Shown here piece by piece: positions 1 through 7,001 of a DNA stretch of 21,169 nucleotides (position 1 is the first letter of the stretch; every line of letters begins with the position of its first letter). The notes beneath the pieces are model-generated. The model was not told the DNA's origin. It made no database searches and worked only from the letters and a program-made list of their open reading frames with translations. The position numbers and the translations under genes are program-made. This DNA is from an uncultured Clostridia bacterium (GTDB taxonomy: Bacteria; Bacillota; Clostridia; Christensenellales; CAG-138): the NCBI GenBank assembly GCA_937894955.1, contig CALAXO010000081.1, positions 1-21,169 on the forward strand, given 5' to 3'.

Positions 1-1
1 T

Positions 2-2356
2 GACGGAGTTATCATCACCGACCTTCCCGGTATTTATTCACTTTCACCCTATACTCTTGAAGAGGTTGTTGCGCGCAACTACCTTATCGGTGAGCGTCCT
101 GATGCGATACTTAACATCATCGACGGCACGAATCTGGAGCGCAACTTGTATCTTACAACTCAGCTTACGGAGCTGGGCATTCCGGTTGTTGTTGCAATCA
201 ACATGATCGATCTTGTTCGCAAGAACGGCGACAAAATCAATGTTGCAGAACTTTCGCGTCAGCTTGGCTGCAAGGTCGTTGAAATTTCCGCTTTGCGCGG
301 AACCGGCATTGCGGAAGCGGCGGAAGCGGCAATCGATGCAGCAAAGAACGGCAAAACCGTTCCCATGCACACCTTCACGGGCCCCGTTGAACATGCGCTT
401 GCACATATCGAGGAAGCAGCTGTTCACGGACTGCCCGAGGAGCAGCAGCGTTGGTACGCCGTGAAGATTTTTGAACGCGATGACAAGGTGCTCGAAAATC
501 TGAATATCGATCCTAAGGTTATGGAGCATATCAATAAGGATATCGAGGCGGTAGAAAAGGAAATGGATGACGATTCCGAATCCATTATCACCAACGAACG
601 TTATATCTACATCGGTTCGATTATCAAAGCTTGTTACAAAAAGAAAAATACGGGCAAGCTTTCAACTTCCGATAAGATCGACAAAATCGTGACCAACCGC
701 TGGCTGGGTCTCCCCATCTTTGCTGCCGTAATGTTCCTTGTTTACTATATTTCAATGGTAACAGTCGGCAGCGCGGCAACGGATTGGGCAAACGACGGAC
801 TGTTCGGCGACGGCTGGCATCTGTTCGGCATCGGCTCAAAGGCTTATAACGAAACTGCCGAAAATTACAGCAACGCAATTAACGCTGCCGGCGCATTTGT
901 TGATTTCGACACTGAAGCCGATGATTTTGATGCGGATAAAGTGCTTGCCGAACTCGAAGCATACAAGCCCGAGAGCGAGAACGCAACCGCAACTATCGGC
1001 GTTGAGGATGAGGAAACTCTTGCAGTAAACGATATGACCGTTTATTATTCCACGATTCCCAAAGACGCAAAGGAAGATGAAACCATCGGCATGACTTATG
1101 TTGATGCCGTTAACTACCTTAAGGAAAACGGATTCGACGAACCCGATCCCGCCGCATATGGCGTTTGGGTAAAAGGTATTCCCGTGCTTGTGGGCGAAGG
1201 TCTTGAAAAAATAGGCGCAGCCGATTGGCTTGCAGGCCTTATCAACAACGGTATAGTTGCAGGTGTCGGTGCTGTTCTCGGCTTTGTTCCGCAGATGCTC
1301 ATTCTGTTTCTGCTGCTCGCTATCCTTGAAGGCTGCGGTTATATGGCGCGTATCGCATTCGTTCTTGACAGAATTTTCCGCAAATTCGGTCTTTCCGGTA
1401 AATCCTTCATTCCAATGCTCATCGGCACGGGCTGCGGCATTCCCGGCATTATGGCATCCAGAACGATTGAAAACGAGCGTGACCGCCGCATGACCATCAT
1501 GACCACAACGTTCATCCCCTGCGGTGCAAAAGTTCCCTTTATTGCAATGATTGCAGGCGCAATCTTCGGAGGTTCAGCCTGGGTTGCAACAAGTGCATAT
1601 TTCATCGGCATGGCGGCAATCATAATTTCCGGTATCATGCTGAAGAAAACCAAGATGTTCGCGGGCGAACCCGCTCCCTTTGTAATGGAGCTTCCCGCAT
1701 ATCATCTTCCCACCGTCAGCAACGTTCTCCGTTCCACTTGGGAGCGCGGCTGGTCCTTCATCAAGAAAGCGGGCACGATCATTCTTCTGTCCACGATACT
1801 CGTTTGGTTTACCTCCTACTTCGGATTTACTTCCGACGGGTTCAGAATGCTTGCGGAAGACGAGCTTGACAAGTCCATTCTTGCGGCAGTCGGCAATGCG
1901 ATCGCCTGGATCTTCAAACCCCTCGGCTGGGGCGAATGGCAGGCAGCCGTTGCATCTATCACCGGTCTTGTTGCAAAGGAAAACATCGTTGGCACGATGG
2001 GCATTCTTTACGGCGCAGAAGGTCCCGTTTATGCGACACTTGCACATGTTTTCAACGGCCTTCAGGCATATTCGTTCCTGGTGTTCAACCTGCTCTGTGC
2101 ACCTTGCTTTGCGGCAATCGGCGCAATAAAGCGCGAAATGAACAGCCCGAAATGGACCTGGTTCGCAATTGCATATCAATGCGGATTTGCGTACATCATC
2201 TCTCTGATGATTTATCAGTTTGGCTGCCTGTTCACGGGTAATGTACATGTTGTCGGCCTAATCTTTGCTGTTGCTGCACTTGCCGGCATTATCTACATGC
2301 TCGCCCGCCCCTATAAAGAGGCAACAAAGCTTACCAAGAACGTTAAGATTGGATAA
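2..2356 (+). CDS. feoB: Ferrous iron transport protein B, 5'-truncated by the window edge
   Basis: This gene encodes the inner-membrane GTP-gated Fe(II) importer. The reading frame is open from base 2, so the gene starts outside the window. By comparison with the usual position of the G3 motif, roughly 45 residues including the G1 P-loop are missing. Visible landmarks are G3 DLPG (bases 20-31), G4 NMID (about base 200), G5 SALRGTG (about 287-307), then the helical GDI-like region. A transmembrane segment follows (LPIFAAVMFLVYYI, about 710-755), then the Gate domains with GTGCGIPGIMASRTI and IPCGAKVPFIAMIAG, and LVAKENIVGTMG plus APCFAAIGAIKREM near the end. Between the first helix and the next hydrophobic stretch (about 830-1180) lies an acidic insertion of some 115 residues that short FeoB proteins lack; I recall comparable insertions in clostridial homologues. 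The genes that follow fit an iron-uptake operon. Any feoA would lie upstream, outside the window. Confidence 0.97.
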   Translation, partial: DGVIITDLPGIYSLSPYTLEEVVARNYLIGERPDAILNIIDGTNLERNLYLTTQLTELGIPVVVAINMIDLVRKNGDKINVAELSRQLGCKVVEISALRGTGIAEAAEAAIDAAKNGKTVPMHTFTGPVEHALAHIEEAAVHGLPEEQQRWYAVKIFERDDKVLENLNIDPKVMEHINKDIEAVEKEMDDDSESIITNERYIYIGSIIKACYKKKNTGKLSTSDKIDKIVTNRWLGLPIFAAVMFLVYYISMVTVGSAATDWANDGLFGDGWHLFGIGSKAYNETAENYSNAINAAGAFVDFDTEADDFDADKVLAELEAYKPESENATATIGVEDEETLAVNDMTVYYSTIPKDAKEDETIGMTYVDAVNYLKENGFDEPDPAAYGVWVKGIPVLVGEGLEKIGAADWLAGLINNGIVAGVGAVLGFVPQMLILFLLLAILEGCGYMARIAFVLDRIFRKFGLSGKSFIPMLIGTGCGIPGIMASRTIENERDRRMTIMTTTFIPCGAKVPFIAMIAGAIFGGSAWVATSAYFIGMAAIIISGIMLKKTKMFAGEPAPFVMELPAYHLPTVSNVLRSTWERGWSFIKKAGTIILLSTILVWFTSYFGFTSDGFRMLAEDELDKSILAAVGNAIAWIFKPLGWGEWQAAVASITGLVAKENIVGTMGILYGAEGPVYATLAHVFNGLQAYSFLVFNLLCAPCFAAIGAIKREMNSPKWTWFAIAYQCGFAYIISLMIYQFGCLFTGNVHVVGLIFAVAALAGIIYMLARPYKEATKLTKNVKIG

Positions 2357-2432
2357 ATCAAAACGTTAGCATTGGTTTGAGTCGAACAGTGTTCGGCAAT
2401 ACGATACGGTTCGACGAATGAATTCCCCCCCA

Positions 2433-2487
2433 CCCGGATGACGATGCGGACGGTGGTGCGCCATGCATTGCCTTCGCATCTTCCGGG
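2433..2487 (+). other. Long stem-loop in the feoB-downstream gap
   Basis: CCCGGA (2433-2438) pairs with TCCGGG (2482-2487), GATGCG (2443-2448) pairs with CGCATC (2475-2480), and 2452-2459 pairs with 2465-2472 using G-U pairs, leaving a five-base loop. The whole 55 bases therefore fold into one interrupted hairpin. No T-run follows, so it is not a classical intrinsic terminator. It may be an mRNA-processing or 3'-end stability element, or a small RNA. Just upstream GTCGAAC (2381-2387) and GTTCGAC (2409-2415) form another perfect inverted repeat. Confidence 0.5.
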
Positions 2488-2556
2488 CAAATTACGGAAT
2501 AAGCAAGAACCCGATTTTATTTTCACGAAAACAGAAACATGAAAGGAGAAGGTCAT

Positions 2557-2727
2557 ATGTTCAATTGGATAGCTCGGAATCTTTCAACGATTATTATCTG
2601 CCTTGTGCTTGCCGCTGTTGTGGCTCTTATCATTGCGAGCCTTGTTAAAGACAAAAGAAAAGGCAAGTCATCCTGCGGCTGCAAGTGCGCCCATTGTCCG
2701 ATGGCAGGCTCCTGCCATAAAAAATAA
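2557..2727 (+). CDS. FeoB-associated Cys-rich membrane peptide
   Basis: This is a 56-residue peptide. I chose the ATG at 2557 rather than the in-frame ATG at 2539 because an AAAGGAGAAG ribosome binding site (2542-2551) lies immediately before 2557 and itself overlaps the longer reading. It has a short N-terminus (MFNWIARNLS) and one transmembrane helix at residues 11-30. A basic stop-transfer patch (KDKRKGK) is followed by a Cys/His-rich tail with Cys40, Cys42, Cys44, Cys47 and Cys53 plus His46 and His54. This architecture and its place right after feoB match the family of small FeoB-associated Cys-rich membrane proteins (related to PF12669). The tail probably faces the cytoplasm and could bind Fe(II) or support FeoB assembly, as proposed for FeoC-like partners; that role is inference. 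It is probably co-transcribed with feoB and the HMA gene downstream. Confidence 0.86.
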   Translation: MFNWIARNLSTIIICLVLAAVVALIIASLVKDKRKGKSSCGCKCAHCPMAGSCHKK

Positions 2728-2812
2728 AAAAATAAACAATCGGCTGAAGCCGGCGCAAGCAGGAAAAATGCCGGCCGAATTTACGGAAACAGCTTTGCGG
2801 AAAGGAGAAAAA

Positions 2813-3079
2813 ATGTTCAGAACCGTTGTTAAAATCGATGGAATGATGTGCGGAATGTGTGAAGCGCATATCAATGATGCAATAAGAAGGAATTTTAACG
2901 TTAAGAAGGTGAAATCATCGCACTCAAAAGGTGAAACGGTGATTGAGTCCGAAACAGAGCCCGATGCAGCTGCGCTTAAGCGCGCAATTGAAGAGACAGG
3001 TTATGAATTCATCTCCGCCTCGACAGAAATCATTGAAGGCAGGCGCGGACTGTTTGCGGGCATTCTGCATAAAGACTGA
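2813..3079 (+). CDS. Small heavy-metal-associated (HMA) domain protein
   Basis: This 88-residue soluble protein consists essentially of one ferredoxin-like HMA domain. The start at 2813 was chosen because AAAGGAG (2801-2807) lies 5 bases upstream; the open frame extends further upstream but without comparable signals. The metal site is GMMCGMC at residues 10-16, with the CxxC cysteines at 13 and 16. It is followed by the expected pattern of helix, strand (VKKVKSSHSKGETVIES), helix (ALKRAIEETGYEF). Proteins of this type bind soft metals such as Cu(I) or Zn(II) and pass them to P-type ATPases or regulators. Here the neighbours are FeoB and its Cys-rich partner, so the ligand could be different or the gene could serve metal cross-talk. 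The C-terminal tail (EGRRGLFAGILHKD) is unusual for a bare chaperone and may be flexible. Confidence 0.88.
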   Translation: MFRTVVKIDGMMCGMCEAHINDAIRRNFNVKKVKSSHSKGETVIESETEPDAAALKRAIEETGYEFISASTEIIEGRRGLFAGILHKD

Positions 3080-3106
3080 AAAAGGTTGAAAAAGTTGTGA
3101 AACAGA

Positions 3107-3155
3107 ACGGATATGCTTTTCTGCGCTTCAGCCCCCGACGGAGAAGCATATCCGT
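3107..3155 (+). terminator. Strong hairpin after the HMA gene, probable transcript end
   Basis: ACGGATATGCTT (3107-3118) pairs perfectly with AAGCATATCCGT (3144-3155), and the next three bases on each side extend the stem with one G-U pair. The hairpin begins 27 bases after the HMA stop codon. There is no immediate T-tract, though a T-rich stretch lies at 3181-3192. It is either an atypical terminator or a 3'-end stabilising structure separating the feo operon from the DUF2325 gene. Confidence 0.5.
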
Positions 3156-3201
3156 ATTGCTGTGAAAGCATCAGCAAACAGTTTTATTTTTTAGAACTGA
3201 A

Positions 3202-3217
3202 GTTAGCATATGCTAAC
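3202..3217. promoter_or_regulatory. Perfect 16-base palindrome, candidate metalloregulator operator
   Basis: GTTAGCATATGCTAAC reads identically on both strands. It lies in the gap between the HMA gene and the DUF2325 gene, 95 bases before the latter's start. The shape (TTAGC...GCTAA with a short AT centre) recalls operators of DtxR/IdeR/MntR-family metal-dependent repressors, whose cores contain TTAG and CTAA half-sites. The eight-base half GTTAGCAT also occurs once at 2365-2372, right after feoB. The regulator is an inference; I see no regulator gene beside it. Confidence 0.5.
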
Positions 3218-3312
3218 CGAAAGTAAAACGATCGACATTGAAAAACGGCACGGAAAGAAATTGGAAATTAAAGCGAAAAGTTAAAATAACGAACAGGAGA
3301 AAGAGAAAGAAA

Positions 3313-3591
3313 ATGAGCGTTGTTATCGTCGGCGGAAATGAGCGCATGATAAAGCAGTATGAGCAGCTTTGCAAATCATATTCATGTAAAGCAAAGGTTT
3401 ATATTGAAACAGATAAAGGCATTCAGAACTTTGGCACACCGGACCTTGTTGTGCTTTTCACAAGCACAATGTCGCATAAAATGCTGCAGATTGCCTCCGG
3501 GCAGGTGAAGCGAAAGAATCTTCGCGTTGCAAGAAGTCACACAAGTTCAATAGCTGCACTGAAAAGCATTTTGGATGAGCATACGGCATGA
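3313..3591 (+). CDS. DUF2325 domain protein
   Basis: This encodes a 92-residue protein. The start at 3313 was picked because the conserved N-terminus MSVVIVGGNERM begins there and an AGGAGA site (3295-3300) precedes it; the open frame runs upstream to 3238 without support. The protein is a single small alpha/beta domain: an opening beta-strand with a GG turn (VVIVGGNER), a helix with Cys20 and Cys25, then a second strand (PDLVVLFTSTMSHKM) and a third (NLRVARSHTSS). This matches DUF2325 (PF10087), a family of unknown function often found beside metal or redox genes. The S-H-x3-L and R-S-H-T-S-S segments carry conserved histidines that could bind a metal or nucleotide, but no activity is established. 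It probably has its own promoter, given the hairpin and palindrome upstream. Confidence 0.85.
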   Translation: MSVVIVGGNERMIKQYEQLCKSYSCKAKVYIETDKGIQNFGTPDLVVLFTSTMSHKMLQIASGQVKRKNLRVARSHTSSIAALKSILDEHTA

Positions 3592-3674
3592 GCATAACGG
3601 TGCATCAGGAAAAATGAAATGGGGATGCTTTGACAGCAGTGTATATTAAGCAGTGCGCATGAATATGATAATCA

Positions 3675-3717
3675 AAGGACGGCAGAAACGGAACAATTCC
3701 GAATTTCTGCCGTCCTT
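3675..3717. terminator. Bidirectional intrinsic terminator between converging genes
   Basis: A 14-bp perfect stem (3675-3688 with 3704-3717, core GGACGGCAGAAA) is extended inside by CGGAA/TTCCG closing a CAA loop. It ends in TTATTT on the plus side; the minus side is only weakly T-rich (CTTTGATT). It lies between the plus-strand DUF2325 gene and the minus-strand ppdK, so it can serve both. Confidence 0.85.
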
Positions 3718-3801
3718 ATTTGATGTCTGCACCGTGCAGCCGCCGAATCATTTAAGTATCGGCAGCTGCGCGTGAAAAGTTAATGGGTTAGGTGGGTTGA
3801 A

Positions 3802-6429
3802 TCAGTTGTTGTTCAGCTTTGCCTGTGCTGCCGCAAGCCTTGCAATGGGCACGCGGAAAGGTGAGCAGGAAACATACTGAAGACCGACTTTGTGGAAAAA
3901 CTCGATGCTGGAGGGATCACCGCCGTGTTCGCCGCAAACGCCCAGCTTGATGTTGGGACGGGTCTGCTTGCCAAGCTCAACAGCCATCTTGACGAGTTTG
4001 CCTACGCCGTTTTGATCAACGCGTGCAAAGGGATCGCTCTCGAAGATTTTCTTCTTATAATAGTCATCAAGGAACTTACCGGCATCGTCGCGGCTGAAGC
4101 CGAATGTCATCTGGGTAAGGTCGTTGGTGCCGAAGCTGAAGAATTCCGCCTCGGTCGCAACTTCGTCCGCAGTGAGAGCGGCGCGGGGGATTTCGATCAT
4201 GGTGCCGACAAGATAGGGGATTTCCATGCCCTTTTCTTCCATGACCGTCTTTGCGGTTTCAACAACAAAGCTCTTAACATATGCAAGCTCACGGGTTTCG
4301 CCGACAAGGGGGATCATGATTTCGGGAATGATTTCAAGCCCGGTTTCCTGATGAACCTCGATTGCAGCTTCAATAACGGCACGGGTCTGCATTTCTGCAA
4401 TTTCGGGGTAGGTAACGGACAGACGGCAGCCGCGGTGACCCATCATGGGGTTGCTCTCGTGCAGGCTGTTAATGGTCTTTTTGAGATCATCAAAGGTGAT
4501 GCCCATGTTGTTTGCAAGAGCGGCGATCTCCTCATCCTTGGTGGGAAGGAACTCGTGAAGGGGCGGATCCAGGAAGCGAATCGTAACGGGACGGCCCTGC
4601 ATTGCCTTGTAGATGCCCTTGAAGTCTTCACGCTGCATGGGCAGGATTTTGGCAAGAGCAGCCTTGCGTTCATCTGTATTCTTTGAAACGATCATCTCGC
4701 GCATTGCGGGGATGCGTGCTTCATCAAAGAACATATGCTCGGTGCGGCAGAGACCGATGCCCTCTGCACCGAATTTGACTGCCATTTCAGCCTGTGCGGG
4801 GGTGTCCGCATTGGTGCGGATCTTAAGGGTGCGAATTGCATCCGCCCATTCCATAATGGTTGCGAAATTGCCGGAAAGTTCGGCGGGGACGGTGCGAATC
4901 GCTTCGGCGTAAACTTTGCCGGTTGAGCCGTCAAGACTCATCCAGTCGCCTTCGTGAAGAACGGTGCCGTCGGTGAAGGTGAGCGTCTTTGCGGGTTCGT
5001 TGATAACGATTTCCTTGCAGCCGGAGACACAGCAGGTGCCGAGCTGTCTTGCAACAACCGCAGCGTGGCTGGTCATGCCGCCGAAAGCGGTGAGGATACC
5101 CTCGGAAGCGGTCATGCCCTCGATGTCCTCGGGGCTGGTTTCTTTGCGGGCAAGGATAACCTTGTGGCCCGCTTCGCTTGCGCGCTTTGCATCGTCTGCC
5201 GAGAAGTAGACCATGCCGCATGCTGCACCGGGGGATGCGGCAAGACCGGTTGCCATTGCCTTTGCTGCCTTAAGTGCGGCGGCGTCAAAAGTGGGATGAA
5301 GCAGAGCATCAAGGCTCTTGGGGTCGATCATTGCAATCGCTTCTTCGCGGGTGCGCATACCTTCGTTCACAAGGTCAACAGCGATCTGAAGAGCTGCCGC
5401 TGCGGTGCGCTTGCCGTTGCGGGTCTGGAGCATGAAGAGCTTGCCGCGTTCAATGGTGAACTCCATATCCTGCATGTCGCGATAGTGCTTTTCAAGAGTT
5501 TCGGCTGTTCTGACGAATTCATCGTAAACGGCTTCGTTGGTCTGCCTGAGGTGGTCGATGGGTTCGGGAGTGCGGATGCCTGCAACAACATCCTCGCCCT
5601 GTGCGTTCATGAGATACTCGCCGTAGAGTTTCTTTTCGCCGGTGGAGGGGTTGCGGGTGAATGCAACACCGGTGCCGCTGTCGTTGCCCATGTTGCCGAA
5701 TACCATGCTCTGAACGTTGACTGCAGTACCCCAATCGGAGGGGATGTCGTTCATGCGGCGGTAGACAATTGCGCGGGGGTTGTCCCAGCTGCGGAAAACT
5801 GCCTTAACAGCTTCGAGAAGCTGAGTCATGGGTTCCTGCGGGAAGTCAAATCCCTTAACCTGTTTAAACATGACTTTGTATGCTTCAACAATTTCCTTAA
5901 GGTTGTCGGCAGTCAGGTCGGTGTCGAGTTCACAATTGTATTTTTGCTTTGCGCTGTCGAAAATCTCGTCGAACTTTGCTTTTTCAACTTCCATAACAAC
6001 GTCGGAGAACATCTGAATGAAACGGCGATAGCTGTCGTATGCAAAACGCTCGTTGCCGGTCAGGTTTGCAAGAGCAACAACGGTTTCGTCGTTCAGACCG
6101 AGGTTGAGGATCGTGTCCATCATGCCGGGCATGCTTGCACGTGCGCCGGAACGAACGGAAACGAGGAATGGGTTTTCGGTGCTGCCGAACTTTTTGCCCG
6201 CCTTTTCTTCGGTAACGGCAAGAGCTGCTTTAATCTGCTCGATGATATCGTCGGAGATTGTGCGGCCGTCATTGTAATAGCGGGTGCAGGCTTCGGTTGA
6301 AACTGTGAAGCCATAAGGAACGGGCAGACCGAGGCAGGTCATTTCGGCAAGGTTGGCACCTTTGCCGCCCAGAAGGTTCCTCATGGATGCGTTGCCCTCA
6401 TTGAAGAGGTACACATATTTGTGGGACAT
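3802..6429 (-). CDS. ppdK: Pyruvate, phosphate dikinase
   Basis: This cytoplasmic enzyme interconverts PEP + AMP + PPi with pyruvate + ATP + Pi; in anaerobes it often acts in glycolysis in place of, or beside, pyruvate kinase. The 875-residue length equals the usual size. The N-terminal ATP-grasp domain opens with GGKGANLAEM (residues 21-30) and holds SVRSGARASMPGMMDT (91-106). The central swivelling phosphohistidine domain contains GGMTSHAAVVA with the phosphorylated His at residue 455, the same number as in the Clostridium symbiosum enzyme. The C-terminal TIM-barrel PEP/pyruvate domain contains TIRFLDPPLHEFLP, GLCRTEHMF, SFGTNDLTQMTFG and CGEHGGDPSS with the catalytic Cys at about 832. The ATG at 6429 has GGAGGA 6 bases upstream and a strong promoter at 6479-6507. 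It stands alone, transcribed away from the small ORF at 6669. All key residues are present, so it should be active. Confidence 0.98.
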   Translation of the reverse strand: MSHKYVYLFNEGNASMRNLLGGKGANLAEMTCLGLPVPYGFTVSTEACTRYYNDGRTISDDIIEQIKAALAVTEEKAGKKFGSTENPFLVSVRSGARASMPGMMDTILNLGLNDETVVALANLTGNERFAYDSYRRFIQMFSDVVMEVEKAKFDEIFDSAKQKYNCELDTDLTADNLKEIVEAYKVMFKQVKGFDFPQEPMTQLLEAVKAVFRSWDNPRAIVYRRMNDIPSDWGTAVNVQSMVFGNMGNDSGTGVAFTRNPSTGEKKLYGEYLMNAQGEDVVAGIRTPEPIDHLRQTNEAVYDEFVRTAETLEKHYRDMQDMEFTIERGKLFMLQTRNGKRTAAAALQIAVDLVNEGMRTREEAIAMIDPKSLDALLHPTFDAAALKAAKAMATGLAASPGAACGMVYFSADDAKRASEAGHKVILARKETSPEDIEGMTASEGILTAFGGMTSHAAVVARQLGTCCVSGCKEIVINEPAKTLTFTDGTVLHEGDWMSLDGSTGKVYAEAIRTVPAELSGNFATIMEWADAIRTLKIRTNADTPAQAEMAVKFGAEGIGLCRTEHMFFDEARIPAMREMIVSKNTDERKAALAKILPMQREDFKGIYKAMQGRPVTIRFLDPPLHEFLPTKDEEIAALANNMGITFDDLKKTINSLHESNPMMGHRGCRLSVTYPEIAEMQTRAVIEAAIEVHQETGLEIIPEIMIPLVGETRELAYVKSFVVETAKTVMEEKGMEIPYLVGTMIEIPRAALTADEVATEAEFFSFGTNDLTQMTFGFSRDDAGKFLDDYYKKKIFESDPFARVDQNGVGKLVKMAVELGKQTRPNIKLGVCGEHGGDPSSIEFFHKVGLQYVSCSPFRVPIARLAAAQAKLNNN

Positions 6430-6478
6430 AATGAATCCTCCGTGTTTTCTTTTTTATACACACTTGGTACAGCAATGT

Positions 6479-6507
6479 ATTATACATAATTGTTCCCGAA
6501 ATTTCAA
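6479..6507 (-). promoter_or_regulatory. Sigma-A promoter of ppdK
   Basis: Read on the minus strand, TTGAAA (6502-6507) and TATAAT (6479-6484) are separated by exactly 17 bases, almost the vegetative consensus. Transcription would begin near 6472, giving a leader of about 43 bases before the ppdK ATG. This suggests strong constitutive expression. Confidence 0.87.
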
Positions 6508-6588
6508 GTATTTATCAAGAATTTTTTCAATATTTTACACAAACAATACATGCGGAAGGACGAAAACGCGCCGAGTCGAAGCGTTTGG

Positions 6589-6624
6589 TTCGAAAAAAAC
6601 GTGTAAATTCAGTATTTTTTCGAA
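6589..6624. repeat. Inverted repeat TTCGAAAAAA / TTTTTTCGAA
   Basis: TTCGAAAAAA (6589-6598) and TTTTTTCGAA (6615-6624) are perfect reverse complements separated by 16 bases. The repeat sits 45 bases before the small ORF at 6669 and upstream of the ppdK promoter. Because the arms are AT-rich it could be a protein-binding site or a weak hairpin. Nothing else identifies it. Confidence 0.4.
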
Positions 6625-6668
6625 AAAACAATGTTCATTCGGCAGCAAATAAAAAAGAGGTGAATCCG

Positions 6669-6911
6669 ATGAAAAGCGAGATGAAAAATGATAAGAAAAA
6701 TTCCGAACGGAAAACGCCGAAAATGCAGGATGCGGATTTCTGCGGACAGAATTTGGGTATTGATGCGGGGGACGCAACTGCTTCGGCAAACGAAACAACG
6801 GGCATGATGCCGACTGCTCCGCGAAACAGTGCGGAGCTTGAGGCGGCGGAAGAACTATCACCGCTGCAATACACAACTTTGGTGAAGCAAAAAAAACGAA
6901 ATGAGGAATAA
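6669..6911 (+). CDS. Small hydrophilic protein of unknown function
   Basis: This is an 80-residue ORF. The ATG at 6669 is supported by an AAAGAGGTG ribosome binding site at 6655-6663; the longer frame from 6585 has no such site. The N-terminal half is highly charged and Lys-rich (MKSEMKNDKKNSERKTPK). The middle contains GDATASANETTGMMPTAPR, and the C-terminal part is acidic then basic (SAELEAAEELSPLQYTTLVKQKKRNEE). No transmembrane segment or signal peptide is seen, and it is probably disordered. The TTGMMPTAPR-(x)n-AEL pattern recalls, from memory only, short clostridial proteins with a T-G-hydrophobic-x-P-x-P motif, but I cannot name a family. The gene is followed at 6942-6977 by a hairpin shared with the converging NYN gene. 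A real gene is likely but not certain. Confidence 0.6.
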   Translation: MKSEMKNDKKNSERKTPKMQDADFCGQNLGIDAGDATASANETTGMMPTAPRNSAELEAAEELSPLQYTTLVKQKKRNEE

Positions 6912-6941
6912 ACAGATAAACTGACAATTGGATGAAAACAA

Positions 6942-6977
6942 AGGAGCCGCTGCGCAAATTCGGCAAAAGCGGCTCCT
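6942..6977. terminator. Intrinsic terminator between the small ORF and the NYN gene
   Basis: AGGAGCCGCT (6942-6951) pairs perfectly with AGCGGCTCCT (6968-6977). Read on the minus strand the stem is followed by TTTGTTTTC, a good tail for terminating the NYN gene. In the plus direction the tail is poor (GCGGATTTAAATTT), though it may also stop the small ORF's transcript. Confidence 0.8.
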
Positions 6978-7001
6978 GCGGATTTAAATTTCAGCCGTTT
7001 T

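Noticed and set aside
3730..3775. Imperfect hairpin CAGC-GCCGA / TCGGC-GCTG just downstream of ppdK, considered as its terminator
   Set aside because: No T-run follows on the minus strand; the adjacent 3675-3717 hairpin is far stronger and serves ppdK better.
4954..6300. Long plus-strand ORF (448 codons) antisense to ppdK, and another at 3892-4686
   Set aside because: They lie entirely opposite a complete, motif-rich ppdK, encode Cys/His-rich sequence without known domains and have no ribosome binding sites; they arise from codon bias of ppdK.
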